Source: Candidatus Melainabacteria bacterium (GTDB lineage: Bacteria > Cyanobacteriota > Vampirovibrionia > 2-02-FULL-35-15). From it: a DNA stretch of 64,000 bases. Position numbers and translations under genes: made by a program. The DNA lies in NCBI GenBank assembly GCA_023250195.1, contig JAHFBF010000006.1:1-64000 (forward strand), written 5' to 3'. The notes under the pieces were generated by a model that was not told the origin of the DNA, did not search any database, and saw only the letters and a list, made by a program, of their open reading frames with translations. This document shows, piece by piece, positions 1 to 7,830 of the stretch. How positions within the stretch are numbered: position 1 is the stretch's first letter; each line of letters starts with the position of its first letter.

Positions 1-31
1 TGGTATAATTAATTTTAAGAGGCAAATAAAT

Positions 32-265
32 ATGCGTTCAGTTAAAAAGGTAAAACATTTAAATGATTATAAACTTGAAGTTGAGTTTAACTCAGGTGAA
101 ATAAAAGTAGTTGATTTATCAAGTCACTTAGATGGAGAAATTTTTGAACCTTTAAAGAAAGTAGAGTATTTTAAAACAGTTAAAGTAAATCCAGAATTTG
201 AAACAATTTACTGGGAAAATGGTGCTGATATTGCACCTGAATTTTTATTTGACATTGGTAAGTAA
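32..265 (+). CDS. DUF2442 domain protein
   Basis: A 77-residue protein that fits the small DUF2442 family along its whole length. Seen: an N-terminal beta-hairpin-like stretch (VKHLNDYKLEVEFNSGE), then VDLSSHL, then the C-terminal IYWENGADIAPEFLF typical of the family. Known: these proteins are often encoded beside a DUF4160 partner and are suspected toxin-antitoxin-like modules, but their function is unproven. A DUF4160 gene, if present, would lie left of the window. The ATG is preceded by an AGAGG ribosome site. The stop codon is followed at once by a repeat in the same reading frame (269-422), so the 3' end may have been shortened or joined to the repeat. Family assignment is fairly sure; function is not. 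Confidence 0.75.
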   Translation: MRSVKKVKHLNDYKLEVEFNSGEIKVVDLSSHLDGEIFEPLKKVEYFKTVKVNPEFETIYWENGADIAPEFLFDIGK

Positions 266-268
266 AAA

Positions 269-422
269 TCGGGACTCAGGTACAAAGTGAGAACTAAATT
301 AATGGAGCATAATGGTCATATTTACATACCTGACTTAGCTCCTGCTGCGTGATTTAACAGGACCCCTAGTGCTCTTCGTTATTGTTTATCCACTACTCAC
401 AGGGACAGATTTGGTTTATCAT
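269..422 (+). repeat. Direct repeat, copy 1: 28-codon coding relic plus conserved tail
   Basis: The first of three direct copies (others at 1771 and 3619). Its first 84 bases read as 28 codons ending in TGA, beginning SGLRYKV and containing GHIYIPDLA. Copies 1 and 2 differ at five sites in this part, all at third codon positions and four of them silent. The following 70 bases, ending in the motif GGGACAGATTTGGTTTATCA, are also shared with copy 2. There is no upstream extension of the frame (TAA at 263-265) and only weak start codons. I read it as the 3' end of a repeated gene, perhaps a transposase, that has lost the rest. I do not recognise the protein family. Confidence 0.75.
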
Positions 423-428
423 GCAAAA

Positions 429-1598
429 TTATAAGATATTACAATCTTTCCAGGGAAGAATATTTATGCCATTTCGTTTTTGGCTATCATTGCCTCCATA
501 TATCAAGTAAGAATCTTTACTAGTCTTCCCTGCAATCTTTCTCCAATATTCTATATTCTTAAACATTTCGCTATTTATAGTCTTTCCTGATTTGATTTCA
601 ACAGGAGTTAAATTCAATCCTTTATCTAATATACAATCAATTTCATGCCCAACCTTATCTCTCCAAAAATAAAGATTTGCTCTTGAACCCTTATTAAACC
701 TACATTTTAGCAATTCACTTACAATGAATGTTTCAAATATATTGCCTCTAAGTGGATGGCTTTGAATCTGGTTCTTTTTTTTAATTTCTAGAAGTGAACA
801 CATTAATCCAGAATCAAGGAAATATAGCTTTGGCATTTTAACTAACCGTTTGTTAAAATTTTTATGATGCGGATAAAGTAGATAAATAATAAAACTTGCT
901 TCAAGAATTGAAATCCAGGATTTAATAGTATTATGACTTACTCCACAATCAATAGATAAAGAGGATAAATTAAGTAATTGTCCAGACCTTCCTGCACACA
1001 TTTTTATAAATTTTTGAAATGAATTTAAATTTTCAATGTTTTTTATCGATCTGACATCCCTCTCCAAATATGTTTGTATATAACTAGGGTAGAAATCTAA
1101 GGGATTTATTTTAGAGCTATATAGCCTTGGATACATTCCTTTAAATAATATTTCCTCAAGGGATGTCACTTTTCCTACTGATGAGATTAGTTCATCAATG
1201 GATAAAGGTAAAAGATTTAACAAGGCAACTCTTCCAGCTAAAGTTTGAGTTATTTTTTCTAGGAGTAAAAAATGTTGAGAACCACTTAAAATAAACATTC
1301 CAGGCTTATTTATATCATCCACAATACCTTGAATATAGGAGAATAAATGTGGAGATCTTTGGACTTCGTCTAGAATTGCACCTTTTGGATATTCATTTAA
1401 AAACCCTCTTGGATCATTCTCTGCATAAGCTAACATTTCAGGGATTTCAAGGGAAACGTAAGGCTTGTTCTTAAACACATTCTTTATAAGAGTAGTTTTA
1501 CCAGATTGTCTTGGTCCTACCACAGAAACAACAGGATATTTTTTTGATAAGTATTCTAATTTCTTTGTAAGGCTTCTTTTTATCATGACATTCATCAT
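429..1598 (-). CDS. AAA+ ATPase with DUF4143 domain
   Basis: A 389-residue ATPase of the common AAA/DUF4143 family. Seen: Walker A GPRQSGKTTL near residues 28-37, Walker B AILDEVQ near 95, arginine-rich sensor region, and a C-terminal DUF4143 part with the nuclease-like EIDCILDKG...PVEIKSGKT motif near 320-340. Known: the family is widespread and mobile, with no firmly assigned role; the C-terminal D/EIK pattern resembles PD-(D/E)XK folds. The start chosen is the ATG at 1598; a nearby in-frame ATG makes a shorter form possible. The gene stands alone between two direct repeats (269 and 1771), with a perfect inverted repeat just upstream (1609-1641), suggesting self-regulation and cassette-like mobility. 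Confidence 0.9.
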   Translation of the reverse strand: MMNVMIKRSLTKKLEYLSKKYPVVSVVGPRQSGKTTLIKNVFKNKPYVSLEIPEMLAYAENDPRGFLNEYPKGAILDEVQRSPHLFSYIQGIVDDINKPGMFILSGSQHFLLLEKITQTLAGRVALLNLLPLSIDELISSVGKVTSLEEILFKGMYPRLYSSKINPLDFYPSYIQTYLERDVRSIKNIENLNSFQKFIKMCAGRSGQLLNLSSLSIDCGVSHNTIKSWISILEASFIIYLLYPHHKNFNKRLVKMPKLYFLDSGLMCSLLEIKKKNQIQSHPLRGNIFETFIVSELLKCRFNKGSRANLYFWRDKVGHEIDCILDKGLNLTPVEIKSGKTINSEMFKNIEYWRKIAGKTSKDSYLIYGGNDSQKRNGINILPWKDCNIL

Positions 1599-1608
1599 AT
1601 ACCACAGT

Positions 1609-1641
1609 GGACAAATTGTAAATCTAACTTACAATTTGTCC
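1609..1641. promoter_or_regulatory. Perfect 13-bp inverted repeat upstream of the DUF4143 ATPase
   Basis: Arms GGACAAATTGTAA and TTACAATTTGTCC are exact complements separated by seven bases. The palindrome ends ten bases before the ATPase start codon at 1598, where an operator or a 5' mRNA hairpin would act. An operator bound by the gene's own product or a linked regulator is inferred, not shown. Confidence 0.6.
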
Positions 1642-1770
1642 ATATCATAAGTGATGATTTTGACACTAGCAGGATTTGAACTATAATTCCAGAAGTTTGA
1701 ACCAGTTTATCTACAATAAACTGGGATATGCTTAGGAATTCGACGTAAGTATTTTTGGTTAAGATAAACG

Positions 1771-1919
1771 TCGGGCCTCAGGTACAAAGTGAGAACTAAA
1801 TTAATGGAGCATAAGGGGCATATTTACATACCAGACTTAGCTCCTGCTGCATGATTTAACTGTACCCCCTAGTGCTCTACACTATTGTTTTACTCACAGG
1901 GACAGATTTGGTTTATCAT
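1771..1919 (+). repeat. Direct repeat, copy 2
   Basis: Nearly identical to copy 1 through the 28-codon frame ending in TGA (1852-1854) and through the tail to GTTTATCAT. The tail has lost a few bases relative to copy 1. A stop codon in the same frame lies at 1765-1767, so the frame is not part of a longer gene here. Copies 1 and 2 flank the DUF4143 ATPase gene in direct orientation. Confidence 0.75.
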
Positions 1920-2052
1920 TACTATTGATTTTAGAGTAGTTTTAATATACACAAGTATAAACTATACAAAAAAACTATCTTTTAGATTGATATCAAACAA
2001 TTTTTAATAAAACTAGATTATACTTTAGTTGATCTATTGCATACCTAAATAC

Positions 2053-3015
2053 ATGAAATCAAATTTAAAATGGGTTTATATCTGTTCTATTATCATAGCG
2101 TTAATTATATTAGTGGAATATAAAGCAGAATCAAAAAATAATTTTTATCAGGTTAGTCGCTTTGAAACAACAAACAGTTCAAGTCAATTTAGTATCCCTG
2201 CCTGTTCAAACTGTGATTCAGCATCTGAGCCAATCTGTTCAGGAACTACATCACCACAATGCCCGCTAGATGATAGTGCTTCACCAAGTTGCCAGTTTAT
2301 TGGTAATCTTTGTAGTCCTAGTTGTCCTGGTACAGTCTTAGATCCAAATACTGGCTTTCCCGTTCCTGCTACCCCTTTCTGTAACACAAAGTATCTTATA
2401 ATCGATGGCTTAGGTGCTGGCATACAAATTTTTAGTACAAGTGACAATCCTTTAAAAATCACAACAGCAGTAAACTCTACAACATTCTCTGATGGATTAA
2501 TTAACAGCCCTGACCAGAAATGTCCAGGGGCAGACTTATACTTTGATGGAACAATTTTTAATTATGTACAGAATAGTCTTGCTCCAGAGCCATGTGGTTT
2601 TGGACATGTTGTAATCTTTAACAAATTACCAGAACGTTTAAGCCTGGTTTCAAAAATCATAACAAGCACAGAGCATGCACGTTCTAGTGCAGAAGGGTTC
2701 TTTCATCTTGACTATGGAACCGCATTAAATGAGGTAATCTATTATTCAAATAAACTTAATGAATTAAAAAACTTGATTGCTAAATCAAAAGATTTAAAGT
2801 CTGCAAAAAAGAAAACAATCTTACGCAAGATTGAATTAATAGTTAGAGCAACTGCAATTGCCAAATCAAATCTTTCAAACCTGGCAAATGCTCAGAGTAA
2901 GTTTGAAGATATGGATCCTAATCAAAGAGATGCAACACTTAATGCGCTATCAAAAGCTCAGGATACTGAAGTGGAAATATTTAAGATACTGTTAAAGTTT
3001 GACAAGATTCAATAA
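2053..3015 (+). CDS. Secreted Cys-rich protein of unknown function
   Basis: 320 residues from the ATG at 2053; a TTG at 2029 would add eight residues, but the ATG places a normal signal sequence at the N-terminus (MKSNLKWVYICSIIIALIIL). After it comes a stretch of about 90 residues rich in Cys, Pro and Ser with patterns such as CSNC, PICS, PQC and CSPSC. A globular middle part follows, then a helical, charged C-terminal third (about residues 225-320) that looks like a coiled coil. The next gene starts nine bases downstream and also encodes a secreted Cys-rich protein, so the two are probably co-transcribed and may work together outside the cytoplasm. I do not recognise a family. Confidence 0.7.
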   Translation: MKSNLKWVYICSIIIALIILVEYKAESKNNFYQVSRFETTNSSSQFSIPACSNCDSASEPICSGTTSPQCPLDDSASPSCQFIGNLCSPSCPGTVLDPNTGFPVPATPFCNTKYLIIDGLGAGIQIFSTSDNPLKITTAVNSTTFSDGLINSPDQKCPGADLYFDGTIFNYVQNSLAPEPCGFGHVVIFNKLPERLSLVSKIITSTEHARSSAEGFFHLDYGTALNEVIYYSNKLNELKNLIAKSKDLKSAKKKTILRKIELIVRATAIAKSNLSNLANAQSKFEDMDPNQRDATLNALSKAQDTEVEIFKILLKFDKIQ

Positions 3016-3024
3016 AGGAGAAAA

Positions 3025-3570
3025 ATGGAAAGAAGTAAATTAATCGCACTTGTTTTCTTAATACTGTTTTCTGTAACATTTGCCAGTACAGAAAATGTAA
3101 AGGTTAAAGGACAAGAAACTTCGATAATCCTTGATAACAATTTTATTGGTACCTGGCAAGGTAAAAACCCAGCTCCTGAGTTTAGTTCAACTAGTCTTGC
3201 AAACTGTGAAACATCAGTTGATTGTCCTCAAAAAAATATTCACTGTGATCATGAAGAACTATATTTAGTTCAAACATGCGATATGTGTGCACGTTGCGTA
3301 AAAGCTTCGCATATAATTACGCTTAAACTTTGTTTAGTTGATGGAAAAATACAAGGCACTGTTCAGCAAGGCGGTATTCTAAATAAAGGAACAATAATAT
3401 CCCAAACGGTTTTTGCACCAAGTAATGTTGTTCTAAATATCCAGGATAATAAGGGAAAATTAAGTACATTAACTTTAAAATTATCAGCTGATGGCAAAAA
3501 ACTTCATGGAACTTTCTCTTATGGTATAGGCTTTGATGCAAGAAAGTTAAAAGCAATTGGTTGTGGCTAG
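3025..3570 (+). CDS. Secreted Cys-containing beta-rich protein, unknown
   Basis: 181 residues with a clear signal peptide (MERSKLIALVFLILFSVTFA). Eight or more cysteines lie at residues ~60-115, including CDMCARC, so disulfides or metal binding are possible. The C-terminal half is beta-rich with alternating hydrophobic residues (GTVQQGG, VVLNIQDNKGK, LTLKLSADGK) and ends GCG. A strong AAAGGAG ribosome site precedes the ATG, which is nine bases after the previous gene. The TAG stop is followed in frame by 16 more codons and then repeat copy 3 (3619-3702), so the frame stays open for 44 codons beyond the stop. Confidence 0.7.
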   Translation: MERSKLIALVFLILFSVTFASTENVKVKGQETSIILDNNFIGTWQGKNPAPEFSSTSLANCETSVDCPQKNIHCDHEELYLVQTCDMCARCVKASHIITLKLCLVDGKIQGTVQQGGILNKGTIISQTVFAPSNVVLNIQDNKGKLSTLTLKLSADGKKLHGTFSYGIGFDARKLKAIGCG

Positions 3571-3618
3571 CTTCTGTTGGCTGGGAACCAATCTACATTC
3601 TCTAACATAATTGATTTT

Positions 3619-3702
3619 TCGGGACTCAGGTACAAAGTCGGAACTAAGTTAAGAGAATATATAGGGCATATTTTTATTCCGGATTTGGCTCTGTCTAACT
3701 GA
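3619..3702 (+). repeat. Direct repeat, copy 3 (diverged, same 28-codon frame)
   Basis: Same length and same TGA end as copies 1 and 2, but more diverged. Most base changes in GHIFIPDLA and RYKV are silent or conservative (for example ATA to ATT, CCT to CCG, GAC to GAT, TTA to TTG, TAC to TTT). This pattern shows that the ancestor was translated. The tail shared by copies 1 and 2 is missing here. The frame is continuous with the gene ending at 3570 apart from its TAG. Confidence 0.65.
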
Positions 3703-3713
3703 TTAGTTTCAAT

Positions 3714-4547
3714 CTAGTTATTATTTTTATTAGATGTTTTAGTTAAGCGCGTATGTATAGGAATGAAGTGACTATCATACTGCCTTAGTACAACACCTAT
3801 GTCAACCAATAAATCATAAATATAGTCTGCACCTCTTTTTGCGTCGCAAATCTCAAAAGAATATATTGCATAGCCCAAACGCTCATGCAATGCTTTTGCA
3901 AAAATGAATGGTACGCCTATTCTTCTTGAATCCAAAACATGATCATAATTTATTTTTAAAAACGTAGCCGCTGATGGGCAATTATAAGCATTCTGAAGCA
4001 CAGATTTATATTGTTCAAATAAACCTCTATATAAAATGTCAAGAAATTTTACTGCTCTTACTGATAATCTTCTATTTATGTAAGGTAAAGATCTAGCAGG
4101 AGAATAAGAAATTATTGAATTATTTAAGCGACTGACTGCCGCCATTCCTAACATTCCCACAGGATGAAGATCTTCCGGAGGAGTAACACCCTCAAGGCCA
4201 GTTATTACGCAATCGCTGCCGCTACTTGAAATTGCAGGAGTACTGCCACTTGATGAAGCACATGTTACAAAATCTTCTGAGCTAGCTGGTGGCACTGAAT
4301 CAGTCATGATGGGCGGTACATCAGGTGCTAGAAGCGGTATTCCAAGATCATTACCAACATATCCTTCTTTACAAGCTTTGAAATTTTGATCATGATCACA
4401 TTCATAAATACTGTTGTAATCAACACAGTCACACCCATAAATAGGATCGCGATTAGTACAATCTTCACGTGATGCCGAAAAAGATGGAAGCAATAAATAT
4501 AAAATTATAACTACCAAAAGCAAAGAAATAATATTTATTTTTTTCAT
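3714..4547 (-). CDS. Secreted protein of unknown function
   Basis: 277 residues with a signal peptide (MKKINIISLLLVVIILYLLLP). A Cys-rich segment follows (REDCTNR, YGCDCVDYNSIYECDHD, CKEGYVG), loosely like EGF or similar disulfide domains, then a Pro/Ser/Thr-rich linker near residues 70-120. The C-terminal 150 residues look helical and globular (LNNSIISYSPARSLPYINRR, KALHERLGYAIYSFEICDAKRG). It resembles its neighbours at 2053 and 3025 in being secreted and Cys-rich, but I see no sequence relationship. The following tRNA is on the same strand about 90 bases upstream. No family recognised. Confidence 0.65.
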   Translation of the reverse strand: MKKINIISLLLVVIILYLLLPSFSASREDCTNRDPIYGCDCVDYNSIYECDHDQNFKACKEGYVGNDLGIPLLAPDVPPIMTDSVPPASSEDFVTCASSSGSTPAISSSGSDCVITGLEGVTPPEDLHPVGMLGMAAVSRLNNSIISYSPARSLPYINRRLSVRAVKFLDILYRGLFEQYKSVLQNAYNCPSAATFLKINYDHVLDSRRIGVPFIFAKALHERLGYAIYSFEICDAKRGADYIYDLLVDIGVVLRQYDSHFIPIHTRLTKTSNKNNN

Positions 4548-4639
4548 TATATTTTTCCTGTCAGCTGGTTTTTTTAAGACAACTTCAAAAAGTAATAATA
4601 GTGACGAAAATACAATAGCAATGTTTCAGAAAAGACTTA

Positions 4640-4713
4640 TCGGACCGGCGAGATTTGAACTCGCGACCCCTACCACCCCAAGGTAGTGCTCTACCAAGCT
4701 GAGCCACGGCCCG
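4640..4713 (-). tRNA. tRNA-Pro (anticodon GGG)
   Basis: On the minus strand this folds as a complete 74-base cloverleaf: acceptor CGGGCCG with CGGTCCG (one G-U), D-arm GCTC/GAGC, anticodon stem CTACC/GGTAG around loop TTGGGGT, and T-arm GCGAG/CTCGC around TTCGAAT. The discriminator is A. CCA is not encoded. The anticodon GGG reads proline codons CCC and CCU. Confidence 0.96.
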
Positions 4714-4789
4714 ATAAGAAATCATTTTAACTTATTTTTTAGTGAGCAAAAGCTAACTAACACTAAACATTATATAACCAGTATGATCT

Positions 4790-5701
4790 TTATTTTGACA
4801 ACCATTGCAATAATTCTGGTGATGAAGCTCTTTCGAGTTGTTTATAAAAACTGTCTACTTCGTTTGCCAATCTTATTTCTTCTGGTCTTCCTATGCAGTT
4901 AATAGTTGTCCACCACCATGCACTACGTAGTGAACTTGGTAAGATCCCGTTTTCTATTGCATCTGCTACACGATTGTTTGCTTCTATTTGCTCATCCGGA
5001 GTTAAAGAACAAAATTCATTAGCTGCTTCTTCTGGAATTCCTAAGACCTTTCCTCTTTTTAAATCATCTTCTTTGCTATAACCAGTTTCTCTTAAAAGAA
5101 GTAAACTGGCTAGCTTTTCTTCAGAAGCACCAACGTATATTACAAACTCTTCAAAAGTATGTTGCTCATTAATAAATTGATGTGTTATCCCATTCCTCAT
5201 AAATTCTTTCCAGTAAGGATTGACATTGTAGTAAAGATCGCTATTAAGATGAAGCAAGCTTCTAGACTTATTTGTAATGCCCCACCAGTTTTCAAAAGAT
5301 GAATTTATGTCTCTTTTTTTGGAAATAGGATCTGCCATTAGAAATTCACGATTAATTTTAACTCCAAGATGATCTGGCACAAAACGTACTCTTTCTATAG
5401 CAAAGGGTATTGGTAAAACTAACCTCTGTAATTTTTCATAAATTTTCTGAGCTAGAAGTGCATCATTAGGTTGATCATAGACATTCTGTGTAATAAAAAC
5501 ACCAGCAGGTTTTAAGTCTGGTCTTGCTATTACAAGTGCAAGCTCTTTTAGATATATCCCAGACAAGACACTGGTTTTAGGCATTACTTCTAAAACACTT
5601 ATTGTTTCACTTAATCGATTATTCGAATCAAGTGATTGTCCAGGATTGCTAGGAAGAGCAATAGCTCTACAATAGCCTTGTATTGCAGAAAGATTATTCA
5701 T
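4790..5701 (-). CDS. Hypothetical cytoplasmic protein
   Basis: 303 residues, no signal peptide or membrane segment. I do not recognise it. Visible parts are a beta-rich N-terminal half with an acyltransferase-like look (SVLEVMPKTS, IYLKELALVIARPD, AGVFITQNVYD, but no clear acetyl-CoA loop), a Trp-rich middle (FENWWGITN), and a helical C-terminus with a WWW run (RSAWWWTTINCIG). The ATG at 5701 lies six bases after an AATAAT -10-like box and has no Shine-Dalgarno site, matching the leaderless pattern in this window. It is between the tRNA and the beta-CASP gene, on the same strand as both. Confidence 0.65.
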   Translation of the reverse strand: MNNLSAIQGYCRAIALPSNPGQSLDSNNRLSETISVLEVMPKTSVLSGIYLKELALVIARPDLKPAGVFITQNVYDQPNDALLAQKIYEKLQRLVLPIPFAIERVRFVPDHLGVKINREFLMADPISKKRDINSSFENWWGITNKSRSLLHLNSDLYYNVNPYWKEFMRNGITHQFINEQHTFEEFVIYVGASEEKLASLLLLRETGYSKEDDLKRGKVLGIPEEAANEFCSLTPDEQIEANNRVADAIENGILPSSLRSAWWWTTINCIGRPEEIRLANEVDSFYKQLERASSPELLQWLSK

Positions 5702-5707
5702 TGGTGA

Positions 5708-5713
5708 ATTATT
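5708..5713 (-). promoter_or_regulatory. Possible -10 box of a leaderless transcript
   Basis: AATAAT on the minus strand, followed by six bases and the ATG at 5701. The spacing would put the transcription start at the start codon. No good -35 box seen; weakest member of the set. Confidence 0.3.
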
Positions 5714-5781
5714 TAAATAATACTACTTAAATTCACGAATAATGATACTATACTATTTTTATTTCAGGAATTAATTTACCT

Positions 5782-7197
5782 TTATTTAATCTTGTCCATA
5801 TCTAGTGTTACTTCATGCCCAAGCAAAGTTACTTTTTGACGACCTTTGGCTTGTTCTCCATTTAACGACTCAGGAACAACACCGATGCCTCTTGCTTTTG
5901 GTAGATTAGTTAAATCAAACTTTTCAAGCAAAGCAGGTGTAAAAATCTTTTCCTCTGGACAGATCCCTCTTTGAATTATTGCTTCTTTTAATAGTGTTCT
6001 GGAGTCATCTTCTCCGTGATCCAGAAAAACAAATTTGGCTCCAGTTCGCTCTAACCATCTTATAAGCTGAGTTCTATCTGGATGTGAAGAAAACCCACTT
6101 AAAGTAAATGATTTGGCTTTAAGAGGAACGTGGATTCCACTTGTTCCAATTATTTTTTCTCCAGAAGCTATGGCGCGAAGTGGAGAACCTTCAAGTGTGT
6201 GTGAAACAATAGCGACTGAATTATTTTCATTGCCAAGATCTCGAAAATGCTTTCTAAATCTACCTCTTAAGCCATCTAAACCAGAACTTGCCAGAATTAT
6301 ATTTTTACCTCCAGCCTTAATTTCAGTAGTGTAATTAAAAGGATGCACCCTGGAATGATTTCTGAAGAATTGTCTTGCTCCATCACTGTAAAGTCCTCTG
6401 TGAGTTTCGTTGCCGTAAATTTCAGTTATTGCTTCTCCTAAAGTTGAATCAACAACAATATTCAAATCATCCGGAATTAATCCATTTTCAAGGGCTGAAT
6501 TTAAATGAAACAGTACTTCCTGCAATTTATTAATTGATAAAACAGGAATAAAGAAATCCCCTCCTTTTAGATAAGTTTCTATTATTCCCTCATAAAGTTC
6601 TGCAAGGGATAAATTAAAATCAGGATGAAGTTCTCTATACCCATAGGTACTTTCAAGTATTACTATATCTGCCTGTGGTACTTCTCCGCTGCTGTCTAAC
6701 ATTTGCTTGTTAGTGTTTCCTAAATCACCTGAAAATAAAACTCTAAGGTTTTCTTTTTCAAATTCCAGAAGGATTGATGATGCTTCTAAAATATGTCCCT
6801 GAGCTGAATAAAAAGTAGCATATACTCCTTCTGCAATTTCAAATCTTTCTAAAAGATTTCTGGGGGTTTGATATCTTTCAAATACACCATCTACTAATGC
6901 TCTGGGATAATTATCACGAAGAAGTGCTTCTGTTACTTCTTTAGTCCCTCTTGTTGATTCGATTTTCCCATTAAACCCGGCTTTAACTAAAGCAGGCAAC
7001 CCTCCAACATGATCCGTATGTCCATGTGATGCCAGTAAAACTTCAATTTTTTCAGGTTCTAATAAACTAAAATCAGTTTCAGGAATTGGAACTCCTTTTT
7101 TAGGTATTGCATCACCATAGTCAAGTAAAAAAGAATCTAAACGAATCCTGGAAGGAATTACGTTTCCACCAGCACCCCCATAAAATGTTAACTTCAT
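5782..7197 (-). CDS. Beta-CASP metallo-beta-lactamase-fold hydrolase (RNase J / CPSF-like)
   Basis: 471 residues. Seen: N-terminal MBL core with SHGHTDHVGG near residues 56-65 (the HxHxDH zinc motif), LFSGDLGN near 155, an ILESTYGYR motif, a beta-CASP insert in the middle, and a late SGFSSHPDR motif with a conserved His, followed by FLDHGEDD. Known: proteins with this layout are mostly RNases that process or degrade RNA in the cytoplasm. It is shorter than typical RNase J (~550 residues) and has about 60 extra residues beyond the last motif, so it may be a YhfI/CPSF-like branch instead. Alone in its transcription unit. The start at 7197 follows a TAGATT box by six bases. Confidence 0.85.
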   Translation of the reverse strand: MKLTFYGGAGGNVIPSRIRLDSFLLDYGDAIPKKGVPIPETDFSLLEPEKIEVLLASHGHTDHVGGLPALVKAGFNGKIESTRGTKEVTEALLRDNYPRALVDGVFERYQTPRNLLERFEIAEGVYATFYSAQGHILEASSILLEFEKENLRVLFSGDLGNTNKQMLDSSGEVPQADIVILESTYGYRELHPDFNLSLAELYEGIIETYLKGGDFFIPVLSINKLQEVLFHLNSALENGLIPDDLNIVVDSTLGEAITEIYGNETHRGLYSDGARQFFRNHSRVHPFNYTTEIKAGGKNIILASSGLDGLRGRFRKHFRDLGNENNSVAIVSHTLEGSPLRAIASGEKIIGTSGIHVPLKAKSFTLSGFSSHPDRTQLIRWLERTGAKFVFLDHGEDDSRTLLKEAIIQRGICPEEKIFTPALLEKFDLTNLPKARGIGVVPESLNGEQAKGRQKVTLLGHEVTLDMDKIK

Positions 7198-7203
7198 AAC
7201 TTA

Positions 7204-7209
7204 AATCTA
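7204..7209 (-). promoter_or_regulatory. Leaderless-type -10 box of the beta-CASP gene
   Basis: TAGATT on the minus strand, then TAAGTT, then the ATG. No Shine-Dalgarno site in between. The transcript would start at or next to the A of ATG. Confidence 0.45.
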
Positions 7210-7327
7210 CCAAAGAAATAATTGAATTACTGAAAATATAATGTAAGAAGTTTCCTTAATAGATTAAATAGCTTTAATTTTCATCAAACTTTTTAATTTC
7301 GAATATAGATTTATATTGTTAAGTGAT

Positions 7328-7465
7328 TTATTGCTTAAACACACCACTTATATTAAGCACATTTAATAATCCAGATGAAGCAATGGATAATGTGATCACT
7401 GAAATTATTATTAAGCTAATTATACTTGTGTTTCTATCTAATTTAGTACTAAAAATTCCCAACAT
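7328..7465 (-). CDS. Possible small membrane protein (45 aa)
   Basis: An ATG at 7465 has AAGGA six bases upstream and opens a 45-residue frame with one clear hydrophobic segment (TSIISLIIISVITLSIASSG) ending GVFKQ. A longer in-frame start at 7519 adds a basic tail. The opposite strand also has an open frame over the same bases, so coding is uncertain. It lies alone in the gap between the beta-CASP and GH116 genes. Confidence 0.35.
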   Translation of the reverse strand: MLGIFSTKLDRNTSIISLIIISVITLSIASSGLLNVLNISGVFKQ

Positions 7466-7640
7466 AATATTTCCTTTTCCACTTTGTGGTTTTCTGATTT
7501 TTCTTTTTTTATATTTCATTGCTAAGACATCATTCCTCAAAGAAAGAATTTTCTAACGCAAGATAAATTAAAAGATTCTTAAATAAAGAATATATATCCC
7601 TTATCCCTGAATTGGGAATACATTTATTTTGGTTGGGAAG

Positions 7641-7672
7641 TAGTAGAGGCTTACCGTAGCGAACCTCTACTA
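7641..7672. repeat. GTAGAGG-type hairpin
   Basis: TAGTAGAGG and CCTCTACTA pair around a 14-base loop. Similar stems lie at 10596, 14308 and 63264. It is in the otherwise empty gap upstream of the GH116 gene; there is no T-run, so a plain terminator is unlikely. Confidence 0.5.
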
Positions 7673-7830
7673 TCTATGAAACCTCACAATATTGAAACTT
7701 CATAACCTATATACGTGTCATATGTAAATATGATAATTAGCGAAATAAGGATTTGTCCGATATCCGTCAAACTTAAAAAGATAATAGCAAAGTGATCTGT
7801 GTAGCAGCCACTGAGCGTTATAAAAAAACC

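Noticed and set aside
1771-3702. CRISPR-like array from the three repeats near the left edge
   Set aside because: Copies are over 80 bases, unequally spaced by 1.5-1.8 kb, and not palindromic; no cas genes.
7323-7556. Plus-strand 77-residue hydrophobic frame opposite the small ORF at 7328
   Set aside because: GTG start without a ribosome site; hydrophobicity comes from AT-rich complementary DNA. The minus strand has the better start.
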